The notes under the pieces are model-generated. The model did not search any database. It saw only the letters and a list, made by a program, of their open reading frames with translations, and had not been told where the DNA came from. This document shows, piece by piece, positions 1 to 7,259 of a stretch of 64,000 nucleotides of DNA; position 1 is the first letter of the stretch, and every line of letters starts with the position of its first letter. Source of the DNA: Tessaracoccus flavescens. Lineage in GTDB: Bacteria; Actinomycetota; Actinomycetes; Propionibacteriales; Propionibacteriaceae. Location of the stretch: contig NZ_CP019607.1 in NCBI RefSeq assembly GCF_001998865.1, positions 3,539,806 through 3,603,805 of the forward strand. Reading direction: 5' to 3'. Made by a program: the position numbers and the translations under genes.

Positions 1-388
1 CGACCATGCCCGCCTCAATTGCCCCGGTTGAACTGGTCGGACTCAGCCGGGACAGCACCCCGAAGGCGTTCATCAACCACCCCAACGCGTTCAGCTCGCT
101 GACGATGGCTGCCCGATCAGCTTGGATCGCTGCCAGCTCGGACGCCGTGTCGCGGGCAAGCCGACCGTAGCCCTCCAGAACCTGAGTAGTCCGATCCATT
201 CGGGCTGTCATCGCCTCACGATCGGCGCGCTCAGTCTGTGCTGCCCTCCCGGTCCACACCGGCGGACGCAATGCGCCGATGCTCTGCGCCCCCGTCCGGA
301 TTGCCGCTGCGCGGGCCAGATGGGCCTCAGCAGTGGATCTCAGAGTTGATGCCATCCACTGCCCGGCCATGGCCCAGTAGTAGCTCAC
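1..388 (-). CDS. WXG100/ESX-like helical protein, cut by the left window edge
   Basis: The frame stays open for 129 codons to the window edge, so the C-terminus is missing. A GTG start at 388 overlaps the stop of the upstream gene (GTGA) and has GAGAGG about 8 nt before it; an in-frame ATG at 370 is the alternative. The visible protein is Ala-rich and helical, with a W-T-G motif at residues 45-47 between two helical stretches, as in WXG100 proteins. WXG100 proteins form helical hairpins exported by type VII (ESX) secretion, and longer ones carry C-terminal effector domains. The four-base overlap with the gene at 385-693 implies co-translation. A function as an ESX substrate is inferred; the missing C-terminus could hold a toxin domain. 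Confidence 0.55.
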   Translation of the reverse strand, partial: MSYYWAMAGQWMASTLRSTAEAHLARAAAIRTGAQSIGALRPPVWTGRAAQTERADREAMTARMDRTTQVLEGYGRLARDTASELAAIQADRAAIVSELNALGWLMNAFGVLSRLSPTSSTGAIEAGMV

Positions 389-693
389 CGCTGAGTCCTC
401 TCAAAGAACCCCGTGATCGCTGTTTGAGCGTCCTCCTCCTGCTTGAGGTACGCATCAGCTATCGAAACGACCGTGTCGGGATGCGCTGCCAAATGCTCAA
501 TCAATACCTGACTGCCCGACAGCCAAGCAGCAGCAGCCGCTGGCGACGCCTGGGCCGCAACCCCACCGGCCATGGCCTCGGCGAACCCGTCCAATGCCGG
601 CGGCGAAATGTCACCGTCCAGACCCGCCGCGATCCCGCGCATCTGCACACCGAAGTCCCGCAACTGATGCAGGTCCACGTCATAGTCGCTCAC
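385..693 (-). CDS. EspC/WXG100-sized putative type VII secretion-associated protein
   Basis: This 102-residue helical protein has no signal peptide or membrane segment. It uses a GTG start with AAGGAGG 4-5 nt upstream (about 698-704), a strong ribosome site. The size, the Ala-rich helices and a C-terminal Y-x(6)-D-x(3)-A pattern (in YLKQEEDAQTA) resemble the EspC/WXG100-like small partners encoded before ESX substrates. It is translationally coupled to the W-T-G protein that runs off the left edge, which fits a heterodimeric chaperone-substrate pair. No ESX membrane component lies inside the window, so the secretion role is inferred from family resemblance and pairing only. Confidence 0.55.
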   Translation of the reverse strand: MSDYDVDLHQLRDFGVQMRGIAAGLDGDISPPALDGFAEAMAGGVAAQASPAAAAAWLSGSQVLIEHLAAHPDTVVSIADAYLKQEEDAQTAITGFFERTQR

Positions 694-800
694 TCACGCC
701 TCCTTAGTGGCGACGCTAGCGCCCCGACAGTGCACAACGTCCCCCATTCGCGCATTTACTACGGCATTTGGCTGGAAACCGACCCCCGTTACCTTCTAGG

Positions 801-1000
801 TATCCCCGATGGTCGGGGTTCTGGTCGCCAGGCCCGGCATGACTTACTGCCCCTGTCGTTGATGATCCGGGGGGTGTTGTCACCGGGTCCTGGTGGCGTG
901 GGTTGATCGCTGATAGGGACACGGCCCGCTGCATGACAGCGTGGCCTCTCGTAACGTGGGTGCCGACGATCTTCGCCTGACTTGCGGCCAGAATGGAACC
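801..1000 (+). ncRNA. Candidate bridge RNA of IS-1
   Basis: The noncoding 5' end of IS-1 folds into a 6-bp hairpin CCCCGA-TGG-TCGGGG (804-818). A 10-bp stem follows, CCAGGCCCGG (828-837) with CCGGGTCCTGG (883-893), enclosing a 45-nt loop. The loop contains CCGGGGGG (867-874), complementary to CCCCCCGG just outside the right end of the element (2233-2240), as a target guide would be. Downstream, ATAGGGACAC (913-922) repeats the element's own right end (2223-2232), as a donor guide would. This order (hairpin, target loop, donor loop) is that of IS110 bridge RNAs. I could not identify the left target guide, so confidence is moderate. Transcript ends are estimated. Confidence 0.4.
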
Positions 1001-1017
1001 CTCTGAGGAGGACCGCT

Positions 1018-2214
1018 ATGGACCAACACCGCTTCGACGTGTTCGTCGGCCTCGACGTCGGCAAAGAACACCACCACGCCACCGCCCTCAACGCTGGCGG
1101 GAAACGACTGCATGACAAGGCCCTGCCCCAGGATGAGACTGCTCTACGTGAGGTGTTCGCCAAGCTCACCGCCCATGGGTTGGTGTTGGTGATCGTGGAC
1201 CAGCCCGCCACGATCGGCGCCCTGCCGGTCACGGTGGCTCGCGCGATGGGTATCGAGGTCGCCTACCTACCGGGACTGGCGATGCGCAGCATCGCCGATC
1301 TCCACCCGGGCAACGCGAAGACCGACGCCCGCGACGCCTACATCATCGCCGAGGCCGGCCGCACCATGCCCCACGCGCTGCGCCGAGTCGGCGGCGACGA
1401 CGACCTGATCGCCGACCTCGCCGTGATCGTCGGGTTCGACGACGACCTCGCAGGCGAAGTCAACCGCGTCTCCAACCGGATCCGCGGCCTCCTGACCCAG
1501 ATCCACCCCGCGCTCGAACGCGCCATCGGCGGCAACATCAGCCACCCCGCAGTGCTGGCCCTACTGGCCAAGTACTGCGGCCCCACCGGACTCGCCGACG
1601 CCGGTAGGCGCCGTCTCACCACCACCGCCAAAGCGCTGGCGCCACGCATGCACGAGCGCCTTGTCGAGGCCATCGTGAAGGCCCTGACAGAGCAAACCGT
1701 GACCGTCCCCGGCACCCGGGCAGCCGAGCTGGTCTTGCCCCAGCTCGCAGCCCAACTCCAGGGCCTGCTCACGCAGCGCGCTGAGGCCGCCAAACAAGTC
1801 GAGGAGGCCCTCGACGCGCACCCTCTTTCCCAGCTCCTGATGTCAATGCCTGGAGTCGGCATCAGGACCGCAGCCAGACTCCTCCTCGACGTCGGTGACG
1901 GCTCCGCGTTCCCCACCGCAGGCCATCTCGCGGCCTACGCTGGCTTGGCCCCGGTCACCCGGCGATCCGGATCCAGCATCCGCGGAGAGCATCCCTCACG
2001 CGGCGGGAACAAACACCTCAAACGAGCACTGTTCCTCTCGGCCTTCGCAGCCCTCCACGATCCTGATTCACGCGCCTACTACGACCGCAAACGCGCCGCT
2101 GGGAAGAAACACAACGCCGCCCTCGTCTGCCTCGCCCGACGACGCGTCGACGTCCTTCACGCCATGCTCCGCAACGGCACCTACTACCAACCAAGAACAC
2201 CAGCCGCCGCTTGA
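1018..2214 (+). CDS. IS110-family recombinase (transposase) of IS-1
   Basis: The 398-residue product has the IS110 layout. An N-terminal RuvC-like DEDD domain begins VFVGLDVGKEHHHA (first Asp) and includes the KTDARDAYIIAEAGR segment with the later acidic pair. The C-terminal transposase_20 domain is marked by MPGVGIRTAARLL, AAYAGLAPVTRRSGSS (candidate nucleophilic Ser region) and SRGGNKHLKRAL. IS110 enzymes catalyse bridge-RNA-guided DNA recombination through a Holliday-junction-like intermediate. I chose the ATG at 1018 because GAGGAGG lies just upstream and the protein then starts five residues before the family's conserved block; an ATG at 982 has no ribosome site. The gene looks intact. 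Confidence 0.93.
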   Translation: MDQHRFDVFVGLDVGKEHHHATALNAGGKRLHDKALPQDETALREVFAKLTAHGLVLVIVDQPATIGALPVTVARAMGIEVAYLPGLAMRSIADLHPGNAKTDARDAYIIAEAGRTMPHALRRVGGDDDLIADLAVIVGFDDDLAGEVNRVSNRIRGLLTQIHPALERAIGGNISHPAVLALLAKYCGPTGLADAGRRRLTTTAKALAPRMHERLVEAIVKALTEQTVTVPGTRAAELVLPQLAAQLQGLLTQRAEAAKQVEEALDAHPLSQLLMSMPGVGIRTAARLLLDVGDGSAFPTAGHLAAYAGLAPVTRRSGSSIRGEHPSRGGNKHLKRALFLSAFAALHDPDSRAYYDRKRAAGKKHNAALVCLARRRVDVLHAMLRNGTYYQPRTPAAA

Positions 2215-2430
2215 CAGGAACCATAGGGACACCCCCCCGGCGCTTCGGATATTGCGAATGTCAGTGACTGCAGGACGTACGATCAAGTCATCGCCGTGTC
2301 GACGGCCAGCCCGTTGCCCGAGGCGGGAGACGCGTGTGGCCTACTGCGGCACCGGCCACTTCAAGGCTGCTCCGAGCAACGTGAAGGTGTACTCGTGTAG
2401 CTGTCAGTTGAGTCCCTCATAGTGGGTCAA

Positions 2431-2450
2431 GTCCCGTGGAGTGGTGTAGC
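2431..2450 (+). repeat. IS-2 terminal inverted repeat, transposase 3' side
   Basis: GTCCCGTGGAGTGGTGTAGC. Its last 12 bases are the exact reverse complement of 5146-5157 at the other end of IS-2. Confidence 0.7.
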
Positions 2451-3701
2451 GGGGGTTCCTTCGTTTAGGTGGTGAGGGCGACGGGTTCGGTTACCTCCTC
2501 GGTGTTGGTGCCGGGGAGGGTTGTGAGGCGGCAGCGGGTGAGGATGTCGAGTCCGAGGTAGCGGCGACCTTCGGCCCATTCGTCGGTCTGTTCGGCCAGG
2601 ACGGCCCCGACGAGCCGGATGATGGCTTCCCGATTGGGGAAGATGCCAACGGAGTCGGTGCGGCGCCTAATCTCCCTGTTGAGGCGTTCGGCGGGATTGT
2701 TCGACCAGATCTGGGTCCAGACATCGCGTGGGAAGGCGGTGAAGGCGAGCACGTCGGCCCGGGCCTGGTCGAGGTGCTCGGCGACGGCGGGAAGCTTCTC
2801 GGCGGTGTAGTCCAGCAGCCAGTCGAACTGGGCCTCGACGGAGGATGCGTCGGGTTGGTCGTAGACCGAATGCAGCATCGCCTTGACCGCCGGCCACATC
2901 GTCTTGGGTGTCACGGACATCAGGTTGGCGGCGTAGTGGGTTCTGCAACGCTGCCAGACCGCTCCGGGCAGGTTCGCGCTAACGGCTTCGACCAGCCCGG
3001 CGTGGGCGTCGGAGGTGACCAGACGGACGCCGGCCAGGCCGCGGGCGACCAGATCGGCGAAGAACGTGTTCCAGGCGCTGCGGGTCTCGGAGGTGGCGAC
3101 CTGCAGCCCCAGCACTTCGCGGTGTCCATCGCCGTTGACGCCAGTGGCCACGAGCACGACGGCGTTGATCACCCGGCCGCCCTCTCGGACCTTCATCGTC
3201 AACGCGTCAGCTGCGACGAACGTGAACGGGCCTGCCTCGGACAGGGGACGGTGGCGGAACTGGTTGACGTGTTCGTCGAGGTCGGCGGCCATGCGGGAGA
3301 CCTGGGACTTCGACAACCCGTCGATTCCCAACGTCTTGACGAGCTTGTCCATCCGGCGGGTCGACACCCCGGCGAGGTAGCAGTCCGCGATCACCGTGAT
3401 CAAAGCGGCTTCGGCGCGTTTGCGGCGCTCAAGCAGCCACTCCGGGAAGTAGGTCCCCGAACGCAGCTTGGGGACGGCGACATCGACGGTGCCGACGCGG
3501 GTGTCCAAGGGCCGGTGGCGGTAGCCGTTGCGCTGAACCAGCCGCCCCGGCGAGGCCTGTCCCCATTCGGCGCCGCACACCAGATCGGCGTCAGCCGAGA
3601 GGAGGGCGTTGATCATGTTCTGCAGGAGCTGGCGCATCATGTCCGGGGATGCTTCGGTCAGCAGGTTGCCCAGCACGCGGGCGGGGATGCTCCTATAGAT
3701 G

Positions 3702-4793
3702 TCAAGCGGCTGACGATAGTGGTTTGTGGGCGTGCACCGAGAGGGCTGCAGGCTTGGTGAGGAGATGGAACATCTCACGGGCAACGGCGCGCTTGAGGCA
3801 GCGGATGATGTCCTTCTTCGAGAGACCTTCAGCGGTGCGGCGTGCGACATAGGCGCGAGTCGGCTGGTGGAAGCGCATACGGACCAGCGCGACGGTGTAG
3901 AGCGCGTTGTTCGCGGCGCGGTCACCGCCGCGGTTGAGTCGGTGTCGGTGCTGTCGCTTTCCGGAGGAGGCGGGGACTGGTGCGACGCCGGCCAAGTGGG
4001 CGAACGCTGCCTCGGAGACGAGGCGGTTGGGGTTATCTCCAGCGGTGATCAGCAACTGCGCCGCGACTTGGACGCCGACACCGGGTCGTTCGAGTAGTTC
4101 CGGCGCGGCTTGGCGGGTGAGATCGGTGAGTCCGCGGTGGAGTTCCTTCACTTCCCTGTCAAGGTCGCCATGGCGGCGCGCCAGTGATCGCAGAGCACGT
4201 CTGCAGGCGACACCCGGATCGGCCAGGTCGGTTCCAGGCCGAAGGTTGGCCAGGGTTCTGATCATCCTCGCGGTGGTCAGCGGTCTCATGAGTTCTCGAA
4301 GGTCGGTGGGTCCGTTGACCAAGAGCGCGCGAATCTGGTTGATGCACTGGGTCCGCGCCTTGATGGCAGAGCGCTGGACCAGACGTAGACACCGGATGGA
4401 TTCCACAATTCCGTCTCGCGACTTCGGCGTTCCGGCAGCGCGCCCTGATGCCGCTGCGCGGGCAGCTGCATACGCATCCAGCGGATCGGACTTGCCATCC
4501 GCACGTCGAGCACTACGGTCCGGACGGTCGACCTCGACGACGGTGATGCCAGTGCCGGCGAGCACACGCATCAGTCCGGCGCCGTAGGATCCTGTGCCTT
4601 CGACTCCCACCATCACCAACTGGCCGTATCCGACCAGCCATGTCCGCAGCGCTTCGTAGCCGGAGGGTGTGGCCGGGAACTCGCGATCTGCCAGCTCGCG
4701 GCCGAGTGGGTCGACCACCGCGGCATGGTGGGTGTTTGAATGAGTGTCCACTCCGCCGAAGACTTCTCGTGGCTTGGAGCCGTCGTTGTTCAT
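3702..4793 (-). CDS. IS110-family recombinase of IS-3
   Basis: The 363-residue protein has the N-terminal RuvC-like DEDD domain ([43 protein letters not shown], giving Asp, Glu and the Asp pair). Its C-terminal IS110 domain has [26 protein letters not shown] (Ser-containing active-site region) and [14 protein letters not shown]. The ATG at 4793 follows AAAGGCGG and puts the first conserved block at residue 11; an upstream ATG at 4877 would run through the noncoding RNA region. The enzyme would recombine a circular donor into a target chosen by the bridge RNA encoded just upstream. It is only distantly similar to the IS-1 enzyme. The frame is intact. Confidence 0.93.
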   Translation of the reverse strand: MNNDGSKPREVFGGVDTHSNTHHAAVVDPLGRELADREFPATPSGYEALRTWLVGYGQLVMVGVEGTGSYGAGLMRVLAGTGITVVEVDRPDRSARRADGKSDPLDAYAAARAAASGRAAGTPKSRDGIVESIRCLRLVQRSAIKARTQCINQIRALLVNGPTDLRELMRPLTTARMIRTLANLRPGTDLADPGVACRRALRSLARRHGDLDREVKELHRGLTDLTRQAAPELLERPGVGVQVAAQLLITAGDNPNRLVSEAAFAHLAGVAPVPASSGKRQHRHRLNRGGDRAANNALYTVALVRMRFHQPTRAYVARRTAEGLSKKDIIRCLKRAVAREMFHLLTKPAALSVHAHKPLSSAA

Positions 4794-4829
4794 GTTTCCG
4801 CCTTTGGTGCTAGATGCCTGGGACGGCAC

Positions 4830-5014
4830 GTGACCGGGCGAGCGGGCGGACAAGACAGTGATGGGGGCGCTGCTCAAGCTCCTATGAGGTCACGCTGCTC
4901 GTCCGGTCACATGCACGGCATCCCCGGGCAGCGAGGCCGACAAATCCCACGCAAAGGCAATCCAAGACGCCTGTCGACAATCGAGTCAGACCCCAGCCCG
5001 GGGTTGCCAGACTC
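4830..5014 (-). ncRNA. Bridge RNA of IS-3 with visible target and donor guides
   Basis: Read on the minus strand, the region starts with a stem-loop (GAGTC/GACTC, 5010-5014 with 4983-4987, around an inner ACCCC/GGGGT hairpin). Next come ATTGTCGACAG (4981-4971), identical to the left half of the insertion site plus the AG core, and CGGGGATGC (4926-4918), the reverse complement of the right half. An 8-bp stem follows (GTGACCGG, 4910-4903, with CCGGTCAC, 4837-4830). It encloses ATAGGAG (4885-4879), matching the element's right end plus core, and a segment ending TCACT (4861-4857), complementary to its left end. This is the known bridge RNA order of left and right target guides, then left and right donor guides. 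Transcript ends are estimated. Confidence 0.75.
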
Positions 5015-5145
5015 CATTCTCACTGTCGACAATGTGAGGAGCGGTCATCGTGGTTGATTTCCTTTGAGAGAGCTTTGCAAGGGTGAACTCGAAGGATCCC
5101 ACGGTGACCGCCCTGCCGTCATCGACGGCCACGGCCACTGTGGGG

Positions 5146-5170
5146 GCTACACCACTCTAGGGGGCTCTAC
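5146..5170 (-). repeat. IS-2 terminal inverted repeat, transposase 5' side
   Basis: The exact 12-base inverted match to 2439-2450 lies at 5146-5157. A weaker, C-rich match continues outward to about 5170. Confidence 0.65.
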
Positions 5171-5214
5171 TTCATGTGGTGTCGCCCACAGTGGACGTGG
5201 TCCGTCCGGAGACG

Positions 5215-5375
5215 GTAGCGCGGTCACCGTGGTCCTCAGAAGACCAGCGCGAGAAAGCGCTGGAAACGTGGAACCTCCACTACAACTACCACCGGCCCAC
5301 AGTGTGCATGATGGGAAGTCGCCCGCATCCGGGACACCATCACGCGTCAACAACGTCCTCGGCTCGTACAGCTAG
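5215..5375 (+). pseudogene. 3' relic of an IS481-family (integrase-core) transposase
   Basis: Only the last roughly 50 codons remain, in two frames. The first reads SPWSSEDQREKALETW and then NLHYNYHRP, the typical C-terminal signature of IS481/IS3-type integrase cores. After a one-base shift near 5310 the neighbouring frame supplies the expected end, SPASGTPSRVNNVLGSYS and a stop at 5375. There is no catalytic core and no start. The relic abuts the right end of IS-2 and overlaps the hipA stop codon by a few bases, so part of this element was probably lost when IS-2 or the hip locus arrived. Confidence 0.7.
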
Positions 5376-6745
5376 ACGGCTGGTTCGGGGCCTTCATCAT
5401 GGTGAGTCGGGGCGAACGAACCCCGGGTGCTCGCTGGAGTTGTCTTCGCATGCGGTTGACGCGCGCCTCTGGCGGCCGGTTTGGGTCGCTCTGATCGGAC
5501 GCCCCCGGCGTGCGGCGCCAAGACTTCATCGCGGATGGCGTCGAGCGCGACAGCCATCTCAGCGGTTTCTCGCTCGTTGATCCCGTTTCCGGCGGCCACC
5601 TGTCGCCAGGTGCGGAGCACATCGGCGAGCTCATCGTGGATGGTCGCCTGTCGCCGAGGAGTCACCGCGCAGGCCCGTGCCAAGGTATCCAGGGCATCGT
5701 GAATGCCGACGTGTGTCGTGCGTCCCGCGATGGCGGTGTGCCGAGGCCTCCCGAGCTCGGGTTCCGGGTTGACGTCGAACATCGGTGCCAGTTGCCACCC
5801 GCCCCCGTCGCGGAGCAGCCCCAGATTTCTGAGGTGGTCGTCGGTGTTATTGAGCAGCACCCCGAAGACGACCCTCCGGTAAAGGTCTTCGAGGCCAGCG
5901 TCGGTGTAGCGGCGCAGGACCGACGCGATGCGCGCATAGTCGGGAGGCCTGCGCCCGTCGTCGGGGTTGTCCATCAGGGTGCGGAAGCTCATGTAGGGGA
6001 TGCGACCGTCGTCGCTGCGGTCGAAGCGTTCCAGCAGCAGGACGCTGCGGTGTCCCATCTCCACCAGGTGGCTGACGGGTCGGTCGATGCCTGCCTGCCC
6101 GGCCAGATCAAGCGCGGTCTGCTCCCAGGCGGGCACATTTCGGCGGTCCTCGCGCATCGGGAACTTCGCCATCTGCAGTGTCCTGTCGGCCACGATGGAC
6201 GCCTTCGGGCGGGCCCCGCCGAGTGCCGAGGTGTTGGTGCTGAGCAGCTTCGCATACGGGCCGAAGGACTCGACGTCGTCGGAAACCTGGTCGGCTGCTT
6301 CCAGAAGCTCCTGAAGGGTCAGAGAGGCCGGAACGTCTTGCCCTCCCAGCACCTCGCCGGTGGACGGGTCAATGAGGCGTAGGGCACCTTGGCGGGCATG
6401 ATCGCTGGCGCCGGAGATGTAGTCCAGGTCATCAAGGTGGGCGTGGGGGTCACGGGCCTGCGCCGCACGAAACAGCAGGCGCCTGCCCCAACGATCCGGG
6501 CCAGCATCTTCCAGGAACAGCGGAAGCCCCGGGAACCTGAATTCGCCCGTGTCGCCGTGGGGCACGCGCGGCGCGAGGTCGAAACCGTAGCCCTCGTACA
6601 TGAACGCCGGATCGTAGGTGAACAGGCTGTTCGCGCTGTCGCCGAATCCACGAACAGACAAGGTCCCCACAGGCCTGTCCACCGGGCCGTCAACGAGCCG
6701 GATGCCGACGTGTCTGGTTGTCGCTCGGGTCGGGCCCGCGGTCAT
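5372..6745 (-). CDS. hipA: HipA-family serine/threonine kinase toxin
   Basis: The 457-residue protein has an N-terminal HipA_N domain followed by the kinase fold. Visible landmarks are the Gly-rich ATP loop STNTSALGGARPKA (about 169-182), AKFP (193-196), the catalytic loop NTDDHLRN (300-307) and the metal-binding Asp in LAPMFDVNP (Asp 324). HipA kinases phosphorylate translation components (glutamyl-tRNA synthetase in E. coli) and slow growth until bound by HipB. The start overlaps the hipB stop (ATGA), so the toxin is translated after the antitoxin. The last 40 residues are basic and low in complexity and end inside an IS481 relic, so the original C-terminus may have been replaced. All core motifs are intact. 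Confidence 0.92.
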   Translation of the reverse strand: MTAGPTRATTRHVGIRLVDGPVDRPVGTLSVRGFGDSANSLFTYDPAFMYEGYGFDLAPRVPHGDTGEFRFPGLPLFLEDAGPDRWGRRLLFRAAQARDPHAHLDDLDYISGASDHARQGALRLIDPSTGEVLGGQDVPASLTLQELLEAADQVSDDVESFGPYAKLLSTNTSALGGARPKASIVADRTLQMAKFPMREDRRNVPAWEQTALDLAGQAGIDRPVSHLVEMGHRSVLLLERFDRSDDGRIPYMSFRTLMDNPDDGRRPPDYARIASVLRRYTDAGLEDLYRRVVFGVLLNNTDDHLRNLGLLRDGGGWQLAPMFDVNPEPELGRPRHTAIAGRTTHVGIHDALDTLARACAVTPRRQATIHDELADVLRTWRQVAAGNGINERETAEMAVALDAIRDEVLAPHAGGVRSERPKPAARGARQPHAKTTPASTRGSFAPTHHDEGPEPAV

Positions 6746-7047
6746 CGTCGCACCCTCTGCACCAGGGTCCGCTCGACGAGTTCTCGTCCGAAACGGGTCT
6801 CGAACGGGTCGGTGGCCTCGGCTACAGCATCATCGAGGCGCAGCACTCCCAGCACGCGCATCAGAGCGCCGATCCCGACACCCTCCTCGCCACGCTCGAG
6901 CCGGGTAACCACGGGTCGCGACACCCCTGCCCGGCGGGCGAGTTCGACCTGCGTCAACGTGTGGAGCTTGCGCCAGGCCGCGATGTTCCTGCCGAGGCGC
7001 GCAAGGGCGTCCTCGGCCATCGGGTCCGGAACCGCATATCTGTCCAT
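6742..7047 (-). CDS. hipB: HipB-family antitoxin, XRE-type DNA-binding protein
   Basis: The 101-residue protein contains one cro/cI helix-turn-helix: LGRNIAAWRKLHTLTQVELA, then RRAGVSRPVVTRLERGEEG, at about residues 17-55. It directly precedes hipA with a four-base overlap. HipB antitoxins bind HipA and repress their own promoter. The ATG at 7047 was chosen because it gives the normal HipB length and lies just 6 nt after a good -10 hexamer; the frame could extend to 7212, but that part resembles nothing. No Shine-Dalgarno sequence precedes this ATG, consistent with a leaderless message. Symmetrical sites upstream suggest autoregulation. Confidence 0.88.
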   Translation of the reverse strand: MDRYAVPDPMAEDALARLGRNIAAWRKLHTLTQVELARRAGVSRPVVTRLERGEEGVGIGALMRVLGVLRLDDAVAEATDPFETRFGRELVERTLVQRVRR

Positions 7048-7053
7048 GCGTCT

Positions 7054-7081
7054 AGAATAACAGACCTGGTATAGACGACAA
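7054..7081 (-). promoter_or_regulatory. Probable hipBA promoter, apparently leaderless
   Basis: The minus strand carries TTGTCG (7081-7076), a 16-nt spacer and TATTCT (7059-7054). The hipB ATG begins 6 nt after the -10, about where transcription should start. No ribosome-binding sequence is present, so the mRNA is probably leaderless, which is common in actinobacteria. Confidence 0.5.
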
Positions 7082-7092
7082 GGCGGTATAAG

Positions 7093-7108
7093 CGTATGTG
7101 CAGATACG
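7093..7108. promoter_or_regulatory. Candidate HipB operator palindrome
   Basis: CGTAT-GTGCAG-ATACG is a perfect 5-bp inverted repeat with a 6-nt spacer, just upstream of the -35. TCTAGA occurs beside it (7109-7114) and again next to the hipB start (7051-7056). HipB is known to bind spaced palindromes in its own promoter; binding here is inferred. Confidence 0.4.
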
Positions 7109-7259
7109 TCTAGAGCGGTGCAGTGGTCGATGTCGCCCATATGGTGTTCCCCTTCACGGCCGGGACGCCGCTGCGTTGCCTCGGCTGGCCCAGTAACTCG
7201 CAGTGCAGCCATGGTGCGTTCGACAGGTCTCGGGTGGGGCGCGGCACACCGTCAGGGTT

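Larger units (their letters stand above)
785..2232 (+). mobile_element. IS-1: IS110-family element with 5' noncoding region
   Basis: The element is defined by an IS110-type recombinase gene (1018-2214) preceded by about 230 noncoding bases and followed by under 20. The right boundary is placed at the ATAGGGACAC copy at 2223-2232, because the same 10 bases recur in the 5' noncoding region at 913-922. The left boundary near 785-790 is approximate: GTTACC there resembles a segment (GTAACG, 947-952) in reverse complement. No terminal inverted repeats or target duplications are visible, as expected for IS110. Exact ends need comparison with an empty site. Confidence 0.65.
3690..5024 (-). mobile_element. 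IS-3: complete IS110-family element inserted in IS-2
   Basis: Both ends are defined because the host gene is recognisable. Plus-strand flanks read GGGGATG then CT (3690-3691) at one end and CT (5023-5024) then GTCGACAATG at the other. One CT is the shared core, so the element is 1333 bp. Deleting it restores GGGGATG-CT-GTCGACAATG and an in-frame IS256 transposase. No terminal inverted repeat is visible. The long noncoding end (4794-5022) precedes the recombinase gene; the other end is only about 10 bp. CT is also the core dinucleotide I recall for the characterised element IS621. Confidence 0.9.
2465..5048 (-). pseudogene. IS256-family transposase gene interrupted by IS-3
   Basis: The start (ATG at 5046-5048, AAAGGA about 10-12 nt upstream) and the first eight codons (MTAPHIVD) lie at 5025-5048. 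The rest lies at 2465-3691. Joining the parts across the CT core gives [19 protein letters not shown] in one frame and a protein of about 416 residues, the usual family length. Catalytic DDE residues are visible in VAADALTMK (Asp), [10 protein letters not shown] (Asp) and [14 protein letters not shown] (Glu). As it stands the 3' part has no native start, so the transposase is probably inactive unless IS-3 excises. A longer frame reading back through IS-3 to 3925 is an artefact of the insertion. Confidence 0.88.
2424..5172 (-). mobile_element. IS-2: IS256-family (Mutator-type) element, split by IS-3
   Basis: The two parts, about 2424-3689 and 5025-5172, flank IS-3. The outer ends carry an imperfect inverted repeat whose core GAGTGGTGTAGC lies at 2439-2450 and, inverted, at 5146-5157. 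Partial similarity continues outward (GTCCC against the AGCCCCC region). The transposase gene between them runs on the minus strand. No clear 8-bp target duplication is visible, so the outer limits are approximate. The 209 bases between IS-1 and IS-2 hold no recognisable gene. Confidence 0.75.

Noticed and set aside
2774..3760. 328-codon plus-strand frame antisense to the IS256 transposase
   Set aside because: Composition is that of a GC-rich shadow frame (runs of Gly/Val/Asp/His); it mirrors the transposase codons and lacks a ribosome site.
3692..3925. N-terminal 78 codons that appear fused to the IS256 transposase
   Set aside because: They are IS-3 sequence read in the minus-strand frame; the true start lies at 5048 on the other side of IS-3.
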